Source: Avedoeria sp964651245 (lineage in GTDB: Bacteria; Chloroflexota; Anaerolineae; Epilineales; Epilineaceae). From it: a stretch of DNA of 64,000 nucleotides. Of the stretch, positions 16,580 through 25,900 are shown in pieces. The position numbers were made by a program, and so were the translations under genes. Numbering within the stretch: position 1 is the first letter of the stretch; each line of letters begins with the position of its first letter. The notes beneath the pieces were generated by a model that was not told where the DNA came from, ran no database searches, and was given only the letters and a program-made list of their open reading frames with translations. The stretch is from positions 62,001 through 126,000 of the forward strand of contig CAZYVI010000004.1 in the NCBI GenBank assembly GCA_964651245.1, read 5' to 3'.

Positions 16580-17284
16580 TCATTTCAGAAGCCGCCTGAG
16601 GCACCAGAGAATCAGAGCTAGCAGGCAGAAGCCGCGGAAGTTGACGAGCTTGCGCTCGAAGCGGATCAGGAGTCGCCGATGGTTGTCCATCCAGGCGTTG
16701 GCGCGCTCGACCTTCCATCTGTCCGTGAAATGAGGGCCGACGACGGGCGGACGTCCGATGCGAGGTCGCCAGTGGGCCGGCCGCCGCACCACCGGGATCG
16801 TCGGCTTGATCCCGCGATGCCGCAGCGACTGTCGAAACGGGCGGCTGTCGTAGGCCTTGTCAGCGACCAGCTCTCTCAGCCGACTCTTCGGCCGGCCACG
16901 GCCGGGTCGAGGAACGCGAATCGAGCGAAGTGTCGCGTCCACCAACGCCATCTCATGTGGTGTGGCGCTGTCCACGTGGAGCCCGATCGGCAGACCGTGG
17001 CCTTCGGTGACCAGCATCACCTTGCTGCCTCTGCCGATCTTGGTCGGTCCGACTCCGTCCCCCCCTTTTTCGGCCGCTACGAAGCTGCCGTCGATGAACC
17101 CCTTGGACCAGTCGAGCTTCCCTTGCTCGTCCAACATGCCCAGAAGCGTCCGCCAGATCCGCTCCAGCGTTCCGTCGGCTGACCACTGGGCGTGGCGCCG
17201 CCAGGCGGTTGCGTATGCCCCGTACTCTCTGGGCATGTCCATCCAGGCGCAGCCCGTGTTCAGCACGTACAGGACCCCGTTCAA
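16580..17284 (-). CDS. IS5-family transposase, catalytic part (OrfB)
   Basis: The product has 234 residues and starts at a TTG (17284). The DDE residues are in place: Asp in IDGSFVAAEKGG, Asp in VADKAYDSRPFR and Glu in RWKVERANAWMDNHRRLL. The N-terminal NGVLYVLNTGCAWMDMP is the usual start of the second half of IS427-type transposases. It is read in the -1 frame relative to orfA, which ends 4 nt into it. Either a frameshift during translation makes the full enzyme or one base has been lost. The catalytic core looks intact. Confidence 0.85.
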   Translation of the reverse strand: MNGVLYVLNTGCAWMDMPREYGAYATAWRRHAQWSADGTLERIWRTLLGMLDEQGKLDWSKGFIDGSFVAAEKGGDGVGPTKIGRGSKVMLVTEGHGLPIGLHVDSATPHEMALVDATLRSIRVPRPGRGRPKSRLRELVADKAYDSRPFRQSLRHRGIKPTIPVVRRPAHWRPRIGRPPVVGPHFTDRWKVERANAWMDNHRRLLIRFERKLVNFRGFCLLALILWCLRRLLK

Positions 17285-17388
17285 GACGCGCGATTGTCAA
17301 GAGGCGGTCGCCCGGTCCGCTTCCGCGGCCGCGCGACCAGCGGCGCCAGCACTTCCCACTGCTCATCGGTCAACTCATGTCGGCTCAT
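17281..17388 (-). CDS. IS5-family transposase OrfA (short N-terminal part)
   Basis: The product has 35 residues from an ATG at 17388 (MSRHELTDEQWEVLAPLV, then a KRTGRPP motif), the conserved N-terminus of IS427-type transposases. It ends with TGA at 17281-17283. The -1 frame would continue as VLNGVLYVL, exactly the expected protein, so orfA and orfB are halves of one enzyme. Confidence 0.7.
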   Translation of the reverse strand: MSRHELTDEQWEVLAPLVARPRKRTGRPPLDNRAS

Positions 17389-17517
17389 TCCGACATTCTA
17401 TCGCCCTCTGCCCGTCGTTGTGAAATGAGTTCTGACTCGAACCCTACTTGTCTTCAGAACCAGCAACACGTGCGGACGCATGCGTGAACGCGAGATCGAT
17501 GTCATGTTCTGAAAGCG

Positions 17518-20500
17518 CTAGCGCAACTCCTCGCCGGCATGGAGAATCGGCAACATCAAGGTGCTGGGTGCATTGCGGTACCACCGCAGTGGTAGCACAA
17601 AGAGACTGGGCACTGAACTAGGCCCAAGCAGGAGGACACCGTCCACCTCATCCACATTACTTTCCAAGTCGTTCTCGCTGGCGCAGATTCGGAAGTCCTT
17701 TGGAACGTCGGCGTGCAACTGGCCCGCCTCGTTCTGAAGAGATCTCACAGTGAATGTTGTGCCGTCAAGCACCTCTACCCTAAGAGTGTAAGTGACGGGC
17801 CGCGCGACTGCATAACCATGTACCCAGATCTGATAGTCGCCAGCGTCACGCAGCCCTTGGATACGCACTTCCTCGTCAGCGAACTCCGAAACACTCTGTC
17901 CAATCACCTCGGTTGTCTGATCGAACAGTCCATCATGGTTGCTATCATTGAGCACCAGTAGGTCAAGGTCCAGACCGGGTTCGATGTTTGGATCTGGAGC
18001 ATCCAGGGTGGCAACAAGCCCTGCAGATGGCCGCTGAAGCGAAACGTCTTCCTTCAGATGTGCCGAACTGCGCACTGCCGGGTCGTCCTGGCGAGCAGTC
18101 CACGACACTTCTGAGTAGACTCGAGAACTGTAGCTGACCGCAGTGAACTGAGGAATATCTAGTTGCGATACTACTCGCAGATCGGCGCACTTGTCGCCCC
18201 ATAGGCCCACGGTGCTTGCGGACACTTGCATTGAACTTGCTACGCCAGACACGTCTACGTCCAGCGTGTAGCCGCCTGCCAGAATGTTGTCCCATGCCAC
18301 CTGAAACAGGTTGCCCAGCGCTGGGGACGAGAACCACTCGACACTGGAGCCGGAGTTGGTCTGAAATGGCCAAAAGGCCGGAGGTCTTGCGGGAACACCA
18401 ATGGTACTCGCACTCCCCCCCTTCATCTCCATCCCATGCGGCCCATACCACCCCTCATCCGCCATGTTCTCCGACTCGTTCGCCGGGTCGGCGGGGTTGC
18501 TGAAGCGGTCGGCCACCGGGCCCCAGATGCGCGTGTCCACGTCGGTTTGACCGGCCGGCTCGTCGTCCCATTGGGTGCGGAAGATCCAGAAGTGGCCCGG
18601 GCCTGGGGGCTGGAGGGCGTCGACGAAGAAGAAGCGCCAGTCGCCGGACTCCGGCCGCCAGTTCCAGCTCTGCTGGCCCCGCACCGCCCCGTTGTTGTAC
18701 GTGGCGTCCGGGTCGTTGGCCGCCTCGCCGCCCAGCGGGATCGCGCCCTTCCAGTTGTACGTCTGCGCCACGTTGGCCACCACCGGGATCACATGCCGCC
18801 GCCGCGGCGTCTCGTAACCGCCCGGCGTCTGGATCGGCACATCCCCCGCCGCCCGGTCGTACTCCGCCACGATCGCCCCCTGCCACACCCCCGACGTCGC
18901 GTCGGCCGGCGTGTGGAACATCGCCGTGAACGTCGCCTCGCCGTTCGCCGGCACCGTCACCTGGTCGTCCGACAAGTGCACCGTGTTCCACGGCTGGTAC
19001 GCGTAGCTGTCCAGCCGGTACGACACCACCGTCTCGGTCATCGCCGGCGAGCGCTCGGTGTGGCTCAGGCCCAGGTAGATCCCGTCCGACCAGCGCTCCA
19101 GCGGGTGGTGGACCGAGATCTCGAACGTGTTGGCGTAGTTGAACGAGTGCGAGAACCGCTGGAACTCCCAGCGATCCAGCTCGCTCCCCGTGTAGTCCAC
19201 CGCCGCCCCCCCGTCCAGGCCGTTCGGCCGGATCGACGACGGCCCGAACCGCGCCGTCATCGCCTCGCCGTTCTGCAGCCGGTCGCGGATCTCCAGCCCA
19301 TCCGGCCGCGGGATCATCACCCCCGGCACCCCCAGCGGCGGATCCGGCACCGTCGCCGCCCCCATGATCACCACCGGCCGCACGTCCGAGAACACCAGCA
19401 CCCCGATCGCCCCCGCGCTCACCGCGTTGCGGATCTTCTCCACGAACGTGCACGTCCCGCGCTCGATCAGCGCGATCTTCTCCGACACATCCTGCGCCGG
19501 CTCCGGCGGCGACCCGTCGTTCTGGTTGCAGCCCAGCCCGTACCACGCGATCTGGTGCGGCCCGAACGGCTGCCCGCCCATGGGCGCCGTGATCCCCCCC
19601 TCGATCCCGTAGTAGTCGCTCGTCCCGCTCGCCGAGACCGTCGTCACCTGGATCGGGAACAGCGTCCGGTAGTTCACCGCCCCGTTGCCGTTGACGTCGC
19701 GCCACAGCGTCCCGTCGCCGTCGATGTCGGTGTGCTGGATCACGCTCGCCTGGACCACGTTGTTGAACGTCGTCCCGGAGCCGTTCACGTCGCCGTCCGG
19801 GTCGAACTGGTCCATCGGGATCCGCCCCCGGAACACCAGCAGCTCGGTCCCGGCCGGGATCTCGTCCTTCTTCAGCGGCACGATGTAGTCCGGCAGCTGC
19901 GCGTTCGCCGACGACTCCGCCTCCGCCCGCAGCGTCACCGACCCGTCCTGGCCCTTGAGCCGCCGCAGCCGCATCGCCTTGAGGTCCACCGTCACCGGCG
20001 CGTCGCCGTCGTTCGTCAGCGTGAACGTCTTCGTGGCCACCTCGCCCGGCGCCACCAGCTTGGCGAAGCCGTCGTAGGACCGCCCGCGATAGCCGCCCAC
20101 GTTCCACTCGTCGGGCATCGCCCGCACGCCCCCCAGGCCGCCCGCGATCCGCACCGCGTCGGCCGCGTCGACCACGCCCGCGCCCATCGTCAGCGCGTCG
20201 TAGCCCGCGAAGCGCGCCCCCCCCTTGAGGATCGAGCGCGCCTCGGCCCAGCTCGGCCAGCGGCCGTGCTGGCCGCGGAACGCGTCGTAGACCAGCGCCA
20301 TCGCCCCCGCCGCCACCGGCGTCGAGCGGCTCGTCCCGGCCCAGGTGCCGAACGCGTGGCGGCTGTCGACCCCGCTGGCCACCCACATGAAGTTCAGCAG
20401 GCTGGCGCCCGTCCCGTAGCCGCCGTTGGCCGCCAGGTCGGGCCCCACCTGGCCCGTCGCCCCCGGCCCGCGGTTCGAGAACGGCACGATGTCGCCATAG

Positions 20501-22485
20501 GTGATCTGGGCCGTGTCGGTGATGCTGTGCCAGCCGCTGGAGCCGTACTGCGTCGAGGCCGCCACGTCGATGCCCGTCGACGGGCTCGGCGGCGCGATCG
20601 TCCCGTAGCCCGCGCCGCCGTTGCCCGTGGCCGTCAGCCAGCTCGTCTTGTCGGCGAACGTCCGGACGTAGTGGTCGATGAGGCGCGAGTCCACATCCCA
20701 GCCGTCGTTGTCCACATTGGACCAGCCGTAGCTGTTCGACGTCACCTGGATGTCGTCGTCGCTGCGCGCGCGGTCGGTGCCGAAGGCCGCGAAGCGCCAG
20801 CCGTACTGGAACGCCGCCCGCGCCCCGGCCCGCCCGTCGTAGACGTTGCCGATGGACACCAGCTTGGCGTCGGGCGCCATGCCGTAGTTCACCGCCGGTG
20901 GCGAGCCGTTGCCGCCGCCGGCCATCAGGTCGCGAAACACCAGGTCGCGGTCGGCGGGCACGGTCAGGCGGCCCTGGCTGACCACGTTGCTGGCGCACAG
21001 CGTGCCGTGATCGCCGCCGCGCGTCACCACGAACACCCCCACCTCCGAGCCGGCGGCCGGGATGTCGCCCTCGAGGCCCCAGAGCCAGCTGCCCGGGAAC
21101 GGGTTCACCCCGTCGGCGATCCAGTAGAACAGGCCGCCCGACGCGTCGGTGATGCCGTCCGGCGGGTTCGTGAAGTCGCGTATCGCCAGCGGGTCGCCCT
21201 CGCGCACCGGCTTCTCGTCGGTGAAGTCCCGGTCGCCGTCCATGTCCACGTAGACCGTGTCGAAGACCCCGGCCGCGCCCTCGTCGATCGCCACGATGCC
21301 CGGCCAGGCGACCATGAACGTCGTCGTGGTCGCCGTCGCGGCCTGGGCGGCGGCGGCGATGAACGCCAGGTCGACGTCGGGGTGGTGGCCGTAGCGCACC
21401 GTGCCGCCCTTCGACGTCATCGGCACGACGATGCTGCAGTCCATCGTCCCCAGCCGGATGGCCGCCAGCTGGCCCAGCGCCGGCGTGTAGTCGGCCACAC
21501 GCGGCTGGACGCAGACCTGGCCCATCGGCGCCGCGGCGGGGTCGCCGGCCGGTTCGGTCGGGGTGATCGTCGAAGTCTGGTACAGCTCGACGCGCGTCGT
21601 GTCGAACTGGTTGGCGCGCGTCGAGCGCAGCATCGGGTTGGGCTGGCGCTTGTCCTGGACCGCCAAGAAGCCGACGATCGGGTCGAACACCTCCGGCCAG
21701 CCGGCGTAGGGGTGCCCCTCGGGGAGGATCTTCCAAGTGCCCTGCAGGTCGGGGTGGCCGTACTCGACCTCGTAGTCCAGCACCGCCACCGCCACGCCCT
21801 CGCCGCGGAAGCCCAGGTCCCAGGCCTCCGACGCGCTGTGGCCGCTGCGGACGTCGAACCAGCCCTTGGGCGCCGGGCCGCCGCGGCGCGTCGGACGCGG
21901 CCCCTTGGCCTCGGCCCGCGCGGCGTCGGCGCGGGCGGTGAACGCGGCGTGGGCCGGCGCGGCGGTCGCCCAGTCGGCGGCGTCGCGGACCTCGGCGCCG
22001 ATGGCGGCCAACGCCGCCGGGTCGACCGTGCTGGGCTGCGGCGCCGGCACGTTCGGGTTGGGCTGCGCTTCGGCCGAGAGCGATTCGACGGCGTAGACCC
22101 CGTCCAGGGCGGCGATCGACTGCGCCTGCTTGGCCGTGGCCTCGAGCAGCGCCACCTCCTCGCCGGCCGGCCAGGTGAACTGGTGCGCCCAGCCGTAGGC
22201 CGCCAGGTCGAGCCGCGCCGTCGACTGGACCATGATCCAGTCGCGCTTGGCCGGCCGCGACTTGGCCCAGGCGGTCAGCGTCGCGTCCAGCTTGGCCTCG
22301 GGCGCGGCCGCCACCAGCGGCGCCACGGCGGCGGCCAGCGAGGACGGCGGCGCAGCGGCCGGCGGCGCGGCGGCGAGGGCGGGCGCGCGATCGGCGCGGA
22401 CCGCGACGGCGCTCGCGAGCAGCGTGCCCAGCAGGCACAACGCGGCCACGACGGAGCGGACGGACGTCGACAGCATGCCCTTCAC
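17518..22485 (-). CDS. Giant secreted subtilisin-like protease (S8) with PA-type domain
   Basis: The product has 1655 residues from a GTG at 22485, chosen because AGGAGG lies 6 nt upstream and a signal peptide (residues 8-31) follows at once. The triad is Asp237 (VAVLDYEVEYGHPDL), His493 (GGDHGTLCAS) and Ser719 (AGTSRSTPVAAG). About 255 residues separate Asp from His, far more than usual, holding an inserted domain with a VDMDGDRDF Ca-loop-like motif. After the catalytic domain come beta domains and a PA-type segment (ALIERGTCTFVEKIRNAVSA). The end reads STLMLPILHAGEELR, a probable sorting tail. Roughly the last 300 residues (below about 18440) have much lower GC than the rest, with no frame break, so the C-terminus may have been exchanged. 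It is divergent from the 22929 gene. Confidence 0.88.
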   Translation of the reverse strand: MKGMLSTSVRSVVAALCLLGTLLASAVAVRADRAPALAAAPPAAAPPSSLAAAVAPLVAAAPEAKLDATLTAWAKSRPAKRDWIMVQSTARLDLAAYGWAHQFTWPAGEEVALLEATAKQAQSIAALDGVYAVESLSAEAQPNPNVPAPQPSTVDPAALAAIGAEVRDAADWATAAPAHAAFTARADAARAEAKGPRPTRRGGPAPKGWFDVRSGHSASEAWDLGFRGEGVAVAVLDYEVEYGHPDLQGTWKILPEGHPYAGWPEVFDPIVGFLAVQDKRQPNPMLRSTRANQFDTTRVELYQTSTITPTEPAGDPAAAPMGQVCVQPRVADYTPALGQLAAIRLGTMDCSIVVPMTSKGGTVRYGHHPDVDLAFIAAAAQAATATTTTFMVAWPGIVAIDEGAAGVFDTVYVDMDGDRDFTDEKPVREGDPLAIRDFTNPPDGITDASGGLFYWIADGVNPFPGSWLWGLEGDIPAAGSEVGVFVVTRGGDHGTLCASNVVSQGRLTVPADRDLVFRDLMAGGGNGSPPAVNYGMAPDAKLVSIGNVYDGRAGARAAFQYGWRFAAFGTDRARSDDDIQVTSNSYGWSNVDNDGWDVDSRLIDHYVRTFADKTSWLTATGNGGAGYGTIAPPSPSTGIDVAASTQYGSSGWHSITDTAQITYGDIVPFSNRGPGATGQVGPDLAANGGYGTGASLLNFMWVASGVDSRHAFGTWAGTSRSTPVAAGAMALVYDAFRGQHGRWPSWAEARSILKGGARFAGYDALTMGAGVVDAADAVRIAGGLGGVRAMPDEWNVGGYRGRSYDGFAKLVAPGEVATKTFTLTNDGDAPVTVDLKAMRLRRLKGQDGSVTLRAEAESSANAQLPDYIVPLKKDEIPAGTELLVFRGRIPMDQFDPDGDVNGSGTTFNNVVQASVIQHTDIDGDGTLWRDVNGNGAVNYRTLFPIQVTTVSASGTSDYYGIEGGITAPMGGQPFGPHQIAWYGLGCNQNDGSPPEPAQDVSEKIALIERGTCTFVEKIRNAVSAGAIGVLVFSDVRPVVIMGAATVPDPPLGVPGVMIPRPDGLEIRDRLQNGEAMTARFGPSSIRPNGLDGGAAVDYTGSELDRWEFQRFSHSFNYANTFEISVHHPLERWSDGIYLGLSHTERSPAMTETVVSYRLDSYAYQPWNTVHLSDDQVTVPANGEATFTAMFHTPADATSGVWQGAIVAEYDRAAGDVPIQTPGGYETPRRRHVIPVVANVAQTYNWKGAIPLGGEAANDPDATYNNGAVRGQQSWNWRPESGDWRFFFVDALQPPGPGHFWIFRTQWDDEPAGQTDVDTRIWGPVADRFSNPADPANESENMADEGWYGPHGMEMKGGSASTIGVPARPPAFWPFQTNSGSSVEWFSSPALGNLFQVAWDNILAGGYTLDVDVSGVASSMQVSASTVGLWGDKCADLRVVSQLDIPQFTAVSYSSRVYSEVSWTARQDDPAVRSSAHLKEDVSLQRPSAGLVATLDAPDPNIEPGLDLDLLVLNDSNHDGLFDQTTEVIGQSVSEFADEEVRIQGLRDAGDYQIWVHGYAVARPVTYTLRVEVLDGTTFTVRSLQNEAGQLHADVPKDFRICASENDLESNVDEVDGVLLLGPSSVPSLFVLPLRWYRNAPSTLMLPILHAGEELR

Positions 22486-22928
22486 GCGCACCCTCCTCGG
22501 TTGTCTGCAGCCCGCCGCGTTCGCCCGCGGCGCCCCCTGCGCCCGCCGCCACGGCGGCCGTGGAAGGCCGCGGGGAGAGGGCGGGGCGATGATGCACCAA
22601 GTGGGGGCGGCGTGCCAGTCGACTTTGGCCAGGGTGTGGCGGCGGGGTGGCGGCGGCAGGGCGAGGGGTCCGACGACCCGCGACGCCGATCGTCCCCACC
22701 CGTCCAAGGCGATGCCGCCGCCGTCCCGTCCGCGGCTGCGACGCCACCCGCCCGTGTCACCCGCCCGCCCCGTATCGCCTTGGCCGCCGATCGCAGCCGG
22801 TGTAGCCTCTGCCGCGGGTGCGGGCCCGGGTGCGGTCCCCCGGCCGCCCGCGGCCCGGACAGCGACCGGATCGGGCCGTGGTCCAACGACGCAACGCGCG
22901 CACCCGCATCGACCCCGTGAGGACGGCC
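22486..22928. other. Divergent intergenic region between two large secreted peptidase genes
   Basis: This 443-bp GC-rich gap should hold the promoters of both neighbours. I find no clear -35/-10 pair, operator palindrome or small gene here. A Shine-Dalgarno AGGAGG for the leftward gene sits at its left edge. Confidence 0.4.
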
Positions 22929-25900
22929 ATGCATCGCCCCCTGTCCCCGCTCACTCCCGCCCGCCTGTGCGCCCTCGCCGCCGCCGCGGCGGCGGCCATG
23001 GCTGCCGCGAGCGGCGGTGCGCGCGACAGGGCGCTGCCGATGGCCGAGGCGCGTGCCGTCGCCGCCGTGGACCCCATCGGCCCGCTCTTCCGGCTCGCCC
23101 CGCCGGCGGCCGGACTGGACGATCCCGGCGCCCCACACGGCGTCGCCGTGGCGCCCGACGGCACTGTCTACGCCAGCGATGCCCGCGACCGTCGCGTCCT
23201 CGTCGTGGGTCCGGATGGGACGATGCGCGACGTCTGGGCGGCCGCCGACCGGTTCGCGTTTGGGCCGTGGGAGGCGAACGGCGTGGCCGTCGCCCCGGAC
23301 GGCGCCGTCCTGGTGGCCGACCCCGGGGCCCGGGTCGTCCTCCGGTTGAGCCCGGGCGGCGCGCTCCAGCGCGCCTTCGGGCCGGACGGGACGGCGGGCA
23401 GCCGGTTCGTCCGGCCCGCCGGCGTGGCGACCGGACCGGACGGGACGGCGGTCGTCGTCGACCAGGTTTCGTTCGCCGACGGTCGGGTCTACGCCTTCGC
23501 CCCGGACGGCGCCCCGCGCCCGGGCTGGGGGCAAGCGCTGCCGGCGGCGTTCCAGCTGCGCGGCGCCCACCAGCCCGCCGTGGCACCCGACGGCACGGTG
23601 CTCGTGGCGGGCGGGACCACCGGCAAGATCGTCGTGTTCGGGCCGGACGGCGCGCCGACGGCGGCGTGGGGCGCGCCCGGCGACGGCGAGGCGCAGCTCC
23701 GGCGCCCGACCGGGATCGCCCTCGAGCCCGGCGGCACCGTCGTCGTGGCCGACTTCGAGCGGGCCGACGTCCAGCGCTTCGCCCTCGACGGGACGTTCAT
23801 CGCCCGGCTGGCCGGGCCGCCGGACCTGACGCGGCCGGTCGGCCTCGCCCGCGCCGCGGACGGCGCCGTCGTCGTCGCCGACGCCACCGGCCGGCTCGTC
23901 TGGCTCGCGCCGGACGGGACCGCCGTGCGCACCCTCGCCGCGTCGCCCGGCGCCGCGGCGCCCGCCGGTCTCGGCGACCTCGTCGACGTCGCGGCCGACC
24001 CGCGCGGCGGGTGGGTCGTCCTGGACGCCGCCGGCCGCCTCGCCCGCTTCGACGCCCTGGGCCGGCTCGCGTCGGCATGGCCCACCGTCCGCCCGGTGAG
24101 CGTGAACGGCGGCCTGGCCGTCGGGCCGGCGGGCGACGTCTGGGTGGCGGACGACGGGATCGAAGGCAAGCGCGTCCAGCACTACGCGCCGGACGGCGCG
24201 TTCGCCGGCGATGTCGGCCCGGACGGCGCAGGGCCCGGCGCGTTCGGCGCGCTCGGCGACATCGCCGCCGGGCCCGAGGGCGGCCTCGTCGTGGCCGACG
24301 CCGCCGCCCACCGCCTCGTCTCGTTCGGGCCGGACGGTCGGCCTGCGGCCCGCTGGGGCCGCTTCGGCCGGCGCCTCCCCGGCGGGCTGGCCGGACCGCG
24401 CGGCGTCGACGTCGCCGCGGACCGCGTGGCGGTGGTGGACGACGACGGAAAGCGGATCCAGATCTTCGACCGGGGCGGCACCGCGGTCGCCGCATGGGGC
24501 GGGCGCGGCTGGGAGGCGTGCCGCGTCGTGCCGACGCCCGCCGACGTGACGGAGATCGCCTTCGCCCCCGACGGGACGCTGTGGGGCGCGCGGCAGTACG
24601 GCGGACAGCTGACGCGCTTCGGGCCGGACGGCGCCGTCCTGGCGACGGCGGGGGTGGATCCGCTCGGCGGCGTCATCGCCCCGCGGCTGAGCGGGCTGGC
24701 CGTGGACGGCGCGGGCCGCGTGGCGGTGGGGCAGCGGTTCTCCGGCGTCCTCCAGGTCTTCGGCCCGCCGCCGACCGTGTGGCGGGCGGAGTGGTACGGC
24801 AACCGTTCCCTCGTCGGAACGCCCGTGACCGTCACCCACCCGGCGGCGATCGACGTCGGCCCGGGCGGCGGCCGGCCGCCGGAGGCGGCGGCCGGGCGGG
24901 CGTCGTCCGTCCGGTTCGTCCGAACCGTCGACGTCGCCGAGGGCCGGTGGCGCCTGACGGCCCGCGGCGCGGGCGGCGTGCGGGCCGTCGTCGCCGACCG
25001 GCTCCTGTTCGACCACTGGGGCGAGGCGGAGGTGGACGCGGCGGGCGAGACCTGGCTGCCGGCCGGGCTGTGGCCCGTCGTCGTCGAGCACCAGGCGCCC
25101 CCGGGCGGGGTGGACGCGGGCCGGCTCGTCGTGACCTTGGCGCGCGTGAGCGACGCCACGCTCACTCCTACGGCGACAACGATGCCGACCCCCGCCTGGA
25201 CGCCGACGACAACGCCGTCGCCCACGCCGACCCGCACCCCGACGCCAACCGCCACGCCCTGGGCCACACCCCTGCCCCATCGCCTCTACGTCCCGCGCGC
25301 CGCCAATGGCGTGGCCGCGCCGCCCGCGACCCCGCCGCCGCCCCACCTGGGCCGCGGCGCGATCGACGTCGAGCACTACGCGATCGACGCCCGGCTGGCG
25401 GACCTCGCGGCGGCCGACGTCCGGCTCGTCGTCACGGCCACCGTCCGGCTCGTCGAGCCCGCCGCCGGCATCGCCCTGGATGCCGAGCCGACGACGATCC
25501 GGCTGCGGGCGGCGGCCGTGGACGGCCGGCCATCGGGCTGGGGCTGGGCGCCGGGTGCGTGGAACCCGCACGGGATCTCCGGGTCGCGGCTCCACATCCC
25601 GCTCGGCCGCGTGGCGCCGGCCGGCGCCACCGTCGAGGTCGCCCTGCGCTACGACGTGGCCCGCGAAGCCCTCCTGGCGCGCGACGCGCAGCGCGCGGGC
25701 CTTGGCCTGACGCTCGGGACGGCGCGGCCGTACGAGGGGCGGCTCCTCAGCCGGAACTCGCCGTACTACGCCCGGCGCTGGCTGCCGAGCCACGACGCGC
25801 CGTCCGACGCCGCGACCGTCTCGTTCACCCTGCGCGTCCCGGAGGGCCAGGTGGCGGCGGCGAACGGGGCGCTGGTCGGCGGGACGTACGAGCTCGGGGA

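Larger units (their letters stand above)
16575..17433 (-). mobile_element. IS5-family (IS427-like) insertion sequence
   Basis: The element is 859 bp. Perfect 13-bp inverted ends AGAACTCATTTCA (16575-16587 and the complement at 17421-17433) enclose orfA and orfB of an IS5-type transposase. The transposase stop codon lies inside the left end. I could not identify a clean target duplication. It sits between the truncated regulator and the 3' end of the giant subtilase gene. Confidence 0.83.

Noticed and set aside
22580..22640. Sigma54-type promoter (TGGCAC) in the divergent gap
   Set aside because: The second element is not at the required spacing; a chance hexamer.
18436..22920. 1494-residue plus-strand frame opposite the giant subtilase
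   Set aside because: Antisense shadow caused by high GC3. It has monotonous Arg/His/Pro/Val content and no domain, while the minus frame has a complete catalytic triad.
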